A DNA stretch of 64,000 bases from Isoptericola sp. AK164 (lineage in GTDB: Bacteria > Actinomycetota > Actinomycetes > Actinomycetales > Cellulomonadaceae): positions 2,046,001 to 2,110,000 of the forward strand of contig NZ_CP119106.1 in NCBI RefSeq assembly GCF_029643425.1, read 5' to 3'. The position numbers and the translations under genes are program-made. Under the pieces are notes generated by a model that ran no database searches, had not been told where the DNA came from, and saw only the letters and a program-made list of their open reading frames with translations. Position 1 is the stretch's first letter; each line of letters starts with the position of its first letter. This document shows positions 8,754 through 16,946 of the stretch, one piece after another.

Positions 8754-9956
8754 GTGACTGTGCTGAACGAGACGTCGAACTTCGTCGAGCCGGCGCCCTC
8801 GGCGCTGCTGCTGCTCGGTCAGGGCCGCGACCTCGCCTCCGAGCGCGGGGTGGAGTGCACCGGCGCGCTGCCGGCGCCGTCGGACCCCGACCTGGTGGAC
8901 CGCGCCCGCGCCGCCCGCGCCGCGCTGGGTGAGCGCGCCTTCGTGCTGGGCCACCACTACCAGCGTGACGAGGTGATCGACTTCGCCGACGTCACCGGTG
9001 ACTCCTTCAAGCTCGCCCAGCGGGCGGCGGCCCGCCCCGAGGCCGAGTTCGTCCTCTTCTGCGGCGTGCACTTCATGGCCGAGTCGGCCGACATCCTCAC
9101 CGCGGACTCCCAGCAGGTCGTGCTGCCGGACATGGCGGCCGGCTGCTCGATGGCGGACATGGCCGAGATCTCCCAGGTCGAGGAGGCCTGGGAGGTGCTG
9201 GCCGACGCCGGGGTCGCGGGTGACACCGTGCCGGTGACCTACATGAACTCCTCGGCGGCGATCAAGGCGTTCACCGGCCGCCACGGCGGGACCGTGTGCA
9301 CGTCGTCGAACGCCCAGGTGGCCCTGCGCTGGGCCTTCGACCAGGTCGGCGGCGTCGACGGCACCGGCAAGGTGCTGTTCATGCCGGACCAGCACCTGGG
9401 CCGCAACACCGCGGTGAACCAGCTCGGCCTGTCCCTCGACGACTGCGTCGTGTTCGACCCGCGCAAGCCGAACGGCGGCCTGACCGACGCCGAGCTGCGC
9501 GACGCCCGGATGATCCTGTGGCGCGGGCACTGCTCGGTGCACGGACGGTTCTCCGTCCAGAACGTCGAGGCGATCCGCGCCACGGCGCCGGACGTCAACG
9601 TCATGGTCCACCCGGAGTGCCGCCACGAGGTCGTCGCCGCGGCCGACCGGGTCGGCTCGACGGAGTACATCATCAAGGCCCTCGACGCCGCCGAGCCCGG
9701 CTCGACCTGGGCGATCGGCACCGAGCTGAACCTGGTGCGCCGGCTGGCCAAGGCCCACCCCGACAAGCAGGTGCACTACCTGGACTCGACGGTGTGCTTC
9801 TGCTCCACGATGAACCGGATCGACCTGCCGCACCTGGTGTGGGCGATGGAGTCGCTCGCCGAGGGACGCGTGGTCAACCGGATCGTCGTCGACGCCGACG
9901 ACGCCCACTGGGCCCGCGTGGCCCTCGACCAGATGTTGGCGCTGCCGGGGATCTGA
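8754..9956 (+). CDS. nadA: Quinolinate synthase
   Basis: Condenses iminoaspartate with dihydroxyacetone phosphate to quinolinate in NAD synthesis, using a 4Fe-4S cluster. 400 residues; visible family segments are LGHHYQRDEVIDFAD, the LPDMAAGCSMADM stretch, MPDQHLGRNT, HPECRHE and the cysteine-rich CFCSTMNRI, which together hold the cluster cysteines and substrate residues. GTG start at 8754 with GGAGGA seven bases upstream. nadB and nadC are not adjacent; the next gene is a DJ-1 protein, so the usual nadABC operon is broken here. Confidence 0.97.
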   Translation: MTVLNETSNFVEPAPSALLLLGQGRDLASERGVECTGALPAPSDPDLVDRARAARAALGERAFVLGHHYQRDEVIDFADVTGDSFKLAQRAAARPEAEFVLFCGVHFMAESADILTADSQQVVLPDMAAGCSMADMAEISQVEEAWEVLADAGVAGDTVPVTYMNSSAAIKAFTGRHGGTVCTSSNAQVALRWAFDQVGGVDGTGKVLFMPDQHLGRNTAVNQLGLSLDDCVVFDPRKPNGGLTDAELRDARMILWRGHCSVHGRFSVQNVEAIRATAPDVNVMVHPECRHEVVAAADRVGSTEYIIKALDAAEPGSTWAIGTELNLVRRLAKAHPDKQVHYLDSTVCFCSTMNRIDLPHLVWAMESLAEGRVVNRIVVDADDAHWARVALDQMLALPGI

Positions 9957-9981
9957 CCGGGGCGCTGGGAGGCGACAACGT

Positions 9982-10572
9982 GTGAGTACCGACGGCGGGC
10001 TGCACATCGGGATCTTCCTGTTCGACGACGCCGAGGAGCTCGACGTCGTGGGTCCCTTCGAGGTCCTGGCGGCGTGGGAGGAGCACTCCGCGCTCAAGCC
10101 GCACGTGAGCACCTTCTCGCGCGACGGCGACGGCGTGCGCCTCGCCAAGGGGATGCGGCTGGTGCCGGCTCGGTCGGCGGACGACGTCGGCCCCCTGCAC
10201 GTGCTGGTGCACCCCGGCGGGTGGGGCACCCGGGCCCTCGTCGGCGACCACGGCCACCTCGAGTGGCTGCGCCAGGCCCACGCCCAGACCGCGGTCGTGG
10301 CGAGCGTGTGCACCGGGGCGCTCGTGCTCGCCGCCGCGGGGCTGCTGGCGGGACGTCCGTCGACGACCCACCGTCACCACTACGACGAGCTGGCGCAGAT
10401 CGATCCCTCGACGGTCATCGACACCGAGGCGCGGTTCGTCGACGACGGCGACGTCGTCACCTCCGCCGGCGTGACGGCGGGGATCGACATGGCGCTGCAC
10501 CTGGTCGAGCGCCTGGAGTCGGCCGAGGTCGCCGACGCGGTGCGCGACGCCCTGCAGTACGGGGATACCTGA
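9982..10572 (+). CDS. DJ-1/PfpI family protein (isonitrile hydratase-like)
   Basis: 196 residues. The opening GIFLFDDAEELDVVGPFEVL with its conserved Glu, the nucleophile elbow SVCTGALVLAAAGLL, and the end segment SAGVTAGIDMALHLVE are characteristic of the DJ-1 branch that includes isocyanide hydratase and the N-terminal domains of AraC-type amidase regulators. No DNA-binding domain follows. GTG start with GGGAGG about ten bases upstream and 25 bp after nadA, so it is probably in the same transcript. The substrate is unknown. Confidence 0.85.
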   Translation: MSTDGGLHIGIFLFDDAEELDVVGPFEVLAAWEEHSALKPHVSTFSRDGDGVRLAKGMRLVPARSADDVGPLHVLVHPGGWGTRALVGDHGHLEWLRQAHAQTAVVASVCTGALVLAAAGLLAGRPSTTHRHHYDELAQIDPSTVIDTEARFVDDGDVVTSAGVTAGIDMALHLVERLESAEVADAVRDALQYGDT

Positions 10573-10590
10573 TACCGCTCGTCGCTGGTA

Positions 10591-10596
10591 TAGCGT
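10591..10596 (+). promoter_or_regulatory. -10 box for a probably leaderless thioesterase mRNA
   Basis: TAGCGT followed by 7 nt and then the ATG; no Shine-Dalgarno sequence is seen. The overlapping TATAGC one step upstream is an alternative reading of the same box. Confidence 0.5.
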
Positions 10597-10603
10597 CGCC
10601 CGC

Positions 10604-12568
<1,965 letters not shown>

Positions 12569-12613
12569 GGCGCCCACGGTACCGGGGTGTCCCGAGGCAC
12601 CCCGTGACTCCAC

Positions 12614-12619
12614 TACCCT
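12614..12619 (+). promoter_or_regulatory. -10 box (TACCCT) for leaderless DUF3043 mRNA
   Basis: TACCCT is followed by exactly 6 nt and then the GTG start. The GGAGG just before the start is too close (2 nt) to act as a normal ribosome site, which favours leaderless initiation. Confidence 0.5.
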
Positions 12620-12625
12620 GGAGGG

Positions 12626-13306
12626 GTGTTCTCCCGCAAGCGTGATCTCGCCGATTCTCCCGCGACGTCCCCCGCAGCGGGGCAGTCCGCCTCGTCCGCC
12701 GACGTCGCGGCGACGTCCTCCGCCGCCGACTCCACCGACACGCCCTCGTCCGGGGCGCCGTCGAAGGGCCGCCCGACGCCGAAGCGCAGCGAGTCCCAGG
12801 CGAAGAACAAGCGCCCGCTGGTCCCGAACGACCGCAAGGCCGCCCGCAAGGCGTCCAAGGAGAAGGTGCGCGCGGAGCGCAACCGCGAGTACCAGGCGAT
12901 GCAGACCGGTGACGAGCGGTTCATGCCGGCGCGCGACAAGGGCCCCGTCCGCCGCTACGTGCGCGACTACGTCGACGCCCGCTGGAACGTCGGCGAGTTC
13001 TTCCTGCCGGTGGCGTTCGTCTTCATCTTCATGAACCTGATCTTCCTGCAGAACCCGACGATGGCGACGCTGGTGCTGCTCGCGCTGTACGCGGTGGTGT
13101 TCATCACGCTGATCGACGTCGTCGTCATGTGGCAGCGTCTCAAGCGCCGGCTGCGCGACAAGTTCGGCACGCTCGGCACGGACGGGAAGAAGGAGTACTT
13201 CGTCCCGCGCGGCACGATGATGTACGCGGCGATGCGTGCACTGCAGATCCGTCGGTCCCGGCTGCCGAAGCCGATGCACAAGAAGCACGGTCACTGGCCC
13301 GAGTGA
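12626..13306 (+). CDS. DUF3043 family membrane protein
   Basis: 226 residues. An N-terminal disordered region rich in Ser, Ala and Thr (1-60) is followed by a Lys/Arg-rich stretch (PNDRKAARKASKEKVRAERN). Two membrane helices lie at about residues 130-150 and 153-173, before a basic C-terminal domain ending KPMHKKHGHW. This layout is typical of actinobacterial DUF3043; the function is unknown. GTG start at 12626. Confidence 0.9.
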   Translation: MFSRKRDLADSPATSPAAGQSASSADVAATSSAADSTDTPSSGAPSKGRPTPKRSESQAKNKRPLVPNDRKAARKASKEKVRAERNREYQAMQTGDERFMPARDKGPVRRYVRDYVDARWNVGEFFLPVAFVFIFMNLIFLQNPTMATLVLLALYAVVFITLIDVVVMWQRLKRRLRDKFGTLGTDGKKEYFVPRGTMMYAAMRALQIRRSRLPKPMHKKHGHWPE

Positions 13307-13310
13307 TCCG

Positions 13311-13569
13311 CGTAGGGTGACCGGATGGTCAACTACCGGTACCTCGGCAACAGTGGTCTCAAGATCTCCGAGATCACCTACGGCAACTGGCTCACCCACG
13401 GCTCCCAGGTCGAGAACGACGTCGCCACGCAGTGCGTGCGCGCCGCCCTCGACGCGGGCATCACGTCCTTCGACACCGCGGACGTCTACGCGAACACCAA
13501 GGCGGAGCAGGTCCTCGGCGACGCGCTGAAGGGCGAGCGCCGCGAGTCGCTGGAGATCTTCACCAAGGT
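13311..13569 (+). repeat. Direct repeat, copy A (5' end of aldo/keto reductase)
   Basis: About 259 bp matching 14969-15227 at a constant offset of 1,658 bp with no gaps. I count about 19 mismatches, nearly all at third codon positions and clustered towards the 3' end. The shared part runs from just before the -10 box TAGGGT to the octamer ACCAAGGT at 13562-13569. Confidence 0.92.
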
Positions 13570-13573
13570 GTGA
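13325..13573 (+). pseudogene. Truncated aldo/keto reductase (N-terminal 82 codons)
   Basis: Start of an aldo/keto reductase of the Kv-beta/AKR6-like type: MVNYRYLGNSGLKISEITYGNW and FDTADVYANTKAEQVLGDAL with the catalytic Asp and Tyr. It breaks off immediately after the catalytic lysine (TKV, then TGA at 13571). The downstream intact gene at 14983 carries a second version of the same 82 codons. This copy reads GERRESLEIFTKV with GC-rich codons, so it looks like the original chromosomal 5' end cut off by an insertion. It keeps its promoter box (TAGGGT at 13313-13318) and may still make an 82-residue fragment. Confidence 0.92.
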
Positions 13574-13578
13574 GGCTT

Positions 13579-13637
13579 TGGCCAACCGCCCTCGTTGACG
13601 GTGGGCCAGGAAACTTTCACTGCCCCACGGTTGGCCA
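13579..13637. repeat. 10-bp inverted repeat near the island's left end
   Basis: TGGCCAACCG (13579-13588) and CGGTTGGCCA (13628-13637) are perfect inverted copies separated by 39 bp. They begin ten bases inside the left boundary of the island and lie downstream of the HEPN gene stop (13670). They could be a recombinase-binding site or a weak terminator. Confidence 0.55.
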
Positions 13638-13669
13638 GTACACATCCGGCGATCGATAACGGGCGCGCA

Positions 13670-14251
13670 CTAACCAAGCTGCCGCACCCAGTCCTCCAGG
13701 TACATGCGTAGCCTCTGGACTTCGCGGTCCTCCAATGTATTGCTGTGCGCGATGATATTGCGAGAGTTTTCAAGCTCGCGCATTCTTTGCATCACCCAGT
13801 TTTGATCTGGAAACAGGTCTTGAAACGACTGCCAGTTGCCTTGGATGATTAGGGATAGATCGCCAAAGTCGGTGTAGTAAATCTCGCGGGCGCCACGTTG
13901 CGCATGCCATCTATTCTTATCTTCCTTCACTCGCCGGCCAGCAACTCGGTCTCGAATCGCCTTTCCAACGCTCTCCTCCCACCAATCCGACCCCAGAGTG
14001 TCGTCCAGTCTCTGCACCACAAGCTCGCGCACAGCGTTCTCAAGACAGAAGAACGCTAGGTAGGCTGCCATCGAGTCGACCGCCGATCGCCGAATTGCGC
14101 GCGAGAAGCCCTCTATCGGAAGCACGCGTTGAACCGCCCCGACTTCGACGTCAGATCGGACACGCAGCCCTTCCTGCTCCAGCTCGTCGAGTCGAGACTC
14201 CGCCGAGAGCCCCTTGAAGAGCCAGTTCCTTACTTCATCCAGATCAGTCAC
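13670..14251 (-). CDS. Swt1-type HEPN domain protein (putative RNase)
   Basis: 193 residues. The C-terminal half matches the HEPN domain of Swt1-family proteins: DLFPDQNWVMQRMRELENS followed by RNIIAHSNTLEDREVQRL. The RX4H motif (Arg164-His169) is the catalytic signature of HEPN ribonucleases. An inner helix CLENAVRELVVQRL also fits the family. GTG start overlapping the upstream stop by four bases (GTGA), so it is co-translated with the DUF5343 protein. Codon use and G+C differ sharply from neighbouring genes, indicating transfer. A toxin or antiviral RNase role is inferred from the domain and setting. Confidence 0.88.
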   Translation of the reverse strand: MTDLDEVRNWLFKGLSAESRLDELEQEGLRVRSDVEVGAVQRVLPIEGFSRAIRRSAVDSMAAYLAFFCLENAVRELVVQRLDDTLGSDWWEESVGKAIRDRVAGRRVKEDKNRWHAQRGAREIYYTDFGDLSLIIQGNWQSFQDLFPDQNWVMQRMRELENSRNIIAHSNTLEDREVQRLRMYLEDWVRQLG

Positions 14252-14853
14252 ATGAGCTCCTCGCGCAAAGCCTGAAATATTGCACGATAGACACTTACGT
14301 CGCTAGTCGGCGGAAGGTGGACGTGAATATCCTGGTGAAGCCCGATCCCAACCGCCTGCCCCGCGACCGAACCTCCCTGGGGAATTTCTGGCGCCACCTC
14401 GTCCGCACTGTCGCCGCCACCGGGCGCGGGATCTGACCAGTCCGCTAGATTCGCCAGGGCGACGAACGTTGTGGCCATCTTTTGCGCTACGGAATCCCCG
14501 GTTCCCGTGACACTCTTGCAGATATCAGCAATCTCGCCAGAGTTGAGTCTGTAGACGCTCTCGTTTGCCAGAAACAGATCTTTCCAGCCTTCGCGCAATC
14601 CTTGCGCAAGCGCGCGGCCACCACGGCTCGTGGACTTGTAGTCGTTGTAGCGCTGTGTTGGAGTCCCATCTTGCGACAGGAATCCGAGGCGCTTCAGAAT
14701 CTTGTGCATTCCTCGGTCTTGGGAGCTATTGAAGCCCAAGGTCTTCGAGAGGAACTCCAGGTTGAACTTGGGAGGAGTCCCAGCAGTCCGCATCTTTTCG
14801 AAGATGCCCGGAATATTCGTTGCGGACGGAAGATAAGGAAAGTCGTCGGCCAT
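14248..14853 (-). CDS. DUF5343 family protein
   Basis: 201 residues. The N-terminal DUF5343 domain (about 4-138) includes FPYLPSATNIPGIFEKM, GMHKILKRLGFLSQDGTPTQRYNDY and LREGWKDLFLANE; it resembles a winged-helix-like fold. A flexible acidic linker (140-165) leads to a C-terminal motif HQDIHVHLPPTSDVSVYRAI (residues 173-192), a short strand-helix seen at the end of many such proteins. ATG at 14853 chosen because GGGAG precedes it; an upstream ATG would add only a poorly conserved extension. First gene of the pair; it may be a sensor, antitoxin or adaptor for the HEPN protein. Confidence 0.85.
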   Translation of the reverse strand: MADDFPYLPSATNIPGIFEKMRTAGTPPKFNLEFLSKTLGFNSSQDRGMHKILKRLGFLSQDGTPTQRYNDYKSTSRGGRALAQGLREGWKDLFLANESVYRLNSGEIADICKSVTGTGDSVAQKMATTFVALANLADWSDPAPGGGDSADEVAPEIPQGGSVAGQAVGIGLHQDIHVHLPPTSDVSVYRAIFQALREELM

Positions 14854-14968
14854 ACTGCTCCCTTCGTCGCGTGACATGCTGCCTGCATCGCACCGATCCG
14901 CAACCCGCACCGTGGTGTTTCACCCCGTTAAAACACACGTTCGACAGCGATCCGAGGCACCAGACGGC
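14854..14968. promoter_or_regulatory. Promoter region of the DUF5343-HEPN pair
   Basis: About 115 bp between the DUF5343 start and the replacement reductase promoter. It holds the AT-richest spot nearby, with a 6-bp inverted repeat GTGTTT/AAACAC (14915-14920 / 14931-14936) that could be an operator. No confident -35/-10 pair was identified on the minus strand. Confidence 0.35.
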
Positions 14969-15227
14969 CGTAGGGTGACGGCATGGTCAACTACCGCTAC
15001 CTCGGCAACAGTGGTCTCAAGATCTCCGAGATCACCTACGGCAACTGGCTCACCCACGGCTCCCAGGTCGAGAACGACGTCGCCACGCAGTGCGTGCGCG
15101 CCGCGCTCGACGCCGGCATCACCACCTTCGACACGGCGGACGTCTACGCCAACACCAAGGCTGAGCAGGTCCTCGGCGACGCCCTCAAGGGCGAGCGTCG
15201 AGCTTCGTTGGAGATCCTTACCAAGGT
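14969..15227 (+). repeat. Direct repeat, copy B (5' end of aldo/keto reductase)
   Basis: Partner of 13311-13569 (offset 1,658 bp). Includes TAGGGT at 14971-14976, 6 nt before the ATG, so the copied segment restores both promoter and start codon for the downstream gene. Confidence 0.92.
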
Positions 15228-15996
15228 CTACTGGCCCACGGGCCCGGGCGGCCCCAACGACACCGGCCTGTCGCGCAAGCACGTCATGGAGTCGATCAAC
15301 GGCTCGCTGCGTCGCCTCGGCACCGACTACGTCGACCTGTACCAGGCGCACCGGTACGACACCGAGACGCCGCTCGAGGAGACGATGCAGGCGTTCGCCG
15401 ACATCGTGCGCCAGGGCAAGGCGCTCTACATCGGCGTCTCGGAGTGGTCGGCCGACCAGATCCGCGCGGGCGCCGCGCTGGCGAAGGACCTCGGCTTCCA
15501 GCTCATCAGCTCCCAGCCCCAGTACTCGATGCTGTGGCGGGTCATCGAGGACGAGGTCGTGCCGGCCTCGCGCGAGAACGGTCTGTCCCAGATCGTCTGG
15601 TCCCCCGTCGCCCAGGGCGTGCTGACCGGCAAGTACGTGCCCGGCCAGCCGCTGCCGTCCGGGTCCCGCGCCACGGACGACAAGGGCGGGGCCAAGATGA
15701 TCCAGCGGTTCATGAACGACGACGTCCTGGGCCGCGTGCAGCAGCTCAAGCCGGTCGCGGACGAGCTCGGCCTGACGATGGCCCAGCTCGCCGTGGCGTG
15801 GGTGCTGCAGAACGACAACGTCGCGGCCGCCATCGTCGGTGCGTCGCGTCCGGAGCAGGTGGCCGAGAACGTCAAGGCCTCCGGCGTCGAGATCCCCGCG
15901 GCGCTCATGTCGCAGATCGACGAGGCCCTCGGCGACGTCGTCGAGCGCGACCCCGCCAAGACTCTTGAGGGGGCACCGCAGACGCGCGTCGTCTGA
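14983..15996 (+). CDS. Aldo/keto reductase, Kv-beta/AKR6-like
   Basis: 337-residue NADPH-dependent oxidoreductase, full family length. Catalytic residues Asp50 and Tyr55 (FDTADVYANTKAE), Lys81 (ILTKVYWPTG) and the His/Asn region DLYQAHRYD are present, as is the C-terminal cofactor segment IVGASRPEQVAENVKA. The first 81 codons duplicate the stub at 13325, differing at three residues (S/T, E/A, F/L), and appear to have arrived with the island; codons from Lys81 onward are the original gene. The start is 6 nt after TAGGGT, consistent with a leaderless message. A strong terminator follows. Confidence 0.95.
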   Translation: MVNYRYLGNSGLKISEITYGNWLTHGSQVENDVATQCVRAALDAGITTFDTADVYANTKAEQVLGDALKGERRASLEILTKVYWPTGPGGPNDTGLSRKHVMESINGSLRRLGTDYVDLYQAHRYDTETPLEETMQAFADIVRQGKALYIGVSEWSADQIRAGAALAKDLGFQLISSQPQYSMLWRVIEDEVVPASRENGLSQIVWSPVAQGVLTGKYVPGQPLPSGSRATDDKGGAKMIQRFMNDDVLGRVQQLKPVADELGLTMAQLAVAWVLQNDNVAAAIVGASRPEQVAENVKASGVEIPAALMSQIDEALGDVVERDPAKTLEGAPQTRVV

Positions 15997-16009
15997 CGGT
16001 CCCTCCCCC

Positions 16010-16055
16010 GGACCTCGGGCCGTGCGCGGCGGGTGCCGCGCACGGCCCGAGGTCC
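16010..16055. terminator. Perfect 21-bp hairpin terminator
   Basis: Arms 16010-16030 and 16035-16055 pair perfectly around a GGGT loop, between the convergent reductase and yczE-like genes. Probably bidirectional. Confidence 0.88.
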
Positions 16056-16063
16056 GTCCGGGG

Positions 16064-16885
16064 TCAGAGCGTGCGGTCCTGGTCGCCGAACGTCTCCAGG
16101 GCCCGCGCGATCTGCCGGGCACGGCGGCGCCGCTCGGCGTGCCGGCGCTCGGTCTCGCCGTCCCCGGCGCCGTCCGGGGCCCGGCGGGCCGCGGGCCCCG
16201 CCGGCACCCGCCGGGCCGGCGTCCGCCGCGCGGGAGCCGCCAGCCCGTCGGGCACGAGCCACCGCCACCGGGCGGCCGCCTGCACGACGGGCCCCACCCC
16301 GAGCGCGTAGGCGACGGTCATCCAGCCGAAGGTGCCGCCGAGCACCCAGCCCACGGCCACGACGCTGATCTCGATGCCGGTCTTGACCCCGCGCACGGAC
16401 CAGCCCGTCCGTGCGACGAGGCCGGTCATGAGCCCGTCCCGGGGCCCCGGCCCGAGCCGCACGCCGACGTAGGCGGCGGTGGCGAGGCCGTTGAGCACGA
16501 TGCCGCCGAGGCCCAGCAGCACCTCCGCGGCGACGCCGGGGGCGGGCACGAGCCGCTCGACCAGCGCCAGGCAGGGGCCGATCAGCACCGAGATCACCAC
16601 GACGTTCGCGACCGTCCCGACCCCGGGCCGCTGCCGCAGCGGGACCCACAGCGCCAGCACGGCGAGGGACGTCAGCGCGACGGCGACGCCGAAGGACCAC
16701 CCGGTGGTGCGCACGAGGCCCTGGTGCAGCACGTCCCAGGGCATCCCGCCCTGGCCGGCCTGCAGCATCATGGCCATCGAGACGGTGTAGGCCGTCAGAC
16801 CCAGCAGGAGCTGGGCCGCGCGGCGCACCGGGCGCATGCAGGTCCGGACGTCGAGGCGGGTCGGGTGGTGCACGTCTGCGGTCAT
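16064..16885 (-). CDS. yczE: YczE-family membrane protein
   Basis: 273 residues. Five to six helices fill residues about 28-205 (AYTVSMAMMLQAGQGGMPWDVLHQGL, then VANVVVISVLIGPCLALV and later segments). The glycine-rich LGPGPRDGLMTGL segment is typical of the YczE/YitT-like BCR family. A basic cytoplasmic tail rich in Arg follows. Divergent from a MocR regulator, an arrangement known from Bacillus subtilis yczE next to the MocR gene ycxD. Transport or sensing of a vitamin B6-related compound is a guess. Confidence 0.87.
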   Translation of the reverse strand: MTADVHHPTRLDVRTCMRPVRRAAQLLLGLTAYTVSMAMMLQAGQGGMPWDVLHQGLVRTTGWSFGVAVALTSLAVLALWVPLRQRPGVGTVANVVVISVLIGPCLALVERLVPAPGVAAEVLLGLGGIVLNGLATAAYVGVRLGPGPRDGLMTGLVARTGWSVRGVKTGIEISVVAVGWVLGGTFGWMTVAYALGVGPVVQAAARWRWLVPDGLAAPARRTPARRVPAGPAARRAPDGAGDGETERRHAERRRRARQIARALETFGDQDRTL

Positions 16886-16903
16886 ACCCGCCACCCTGAC
16901 GAT

Positions 16904-16930
16904 GATTGGCCTGGACTTCCATAGCCAATC
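16904..16930. promoter_or_regulatory. Inverted-repeat operator between yczE and mocR
   Basis: GATTGGC (16904-16910) and GCCAATC (16924-16930) form a perfect 7-bp inverted repeat with arm centres 20 bp apart. It lies in the 61-bp gap between the two divergent starts, so one bound protein could control both. A MocR autoregulatory site is the simplest reading. Confidence 0.65.
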
Positions 16931-16946
16931 GAGGGAGAGTGGACCG

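Larger units (their letters stand above)
13570..15227. mobile_element. 1,658-bp low-GC island inserted in the aldo/keto reductase gene
   Basis: Bounded by ACCAAGGT at 13562-13569 and 15220-15227. It contains a short inverted repeat near its left end, a minus-strand DUF5343-HEPN gene pair of clearly lower G+C (roughly 50-60% by eye), a small promoter region, and a replacement promoter and first 81 codons of the reductase. There is no transposase or integrase. The rightmost coding segment (15190-15222) uses codons such as GCT, TTG and CTT that its neighbours avoid, as expected if it came in with the island. The mechanism is inferred: site-specific or homologous exchange at the octamer. Confidence 0.7.

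Noticed and set aside
13570-15227. Insertion sequence or prophage fragment
   Set aside because: No transposase, integrase or terminal inverted repeats at both ends; the flanking repeat is a 259-bp diverged gene segment, far longer than a target-site duplication.
13311-15227. Assembly artefact duplicating the reductase start
   Set aside because: About 19 scattered, mostly synonymous differences separate the copies, so they are not the same sequence placed twice.
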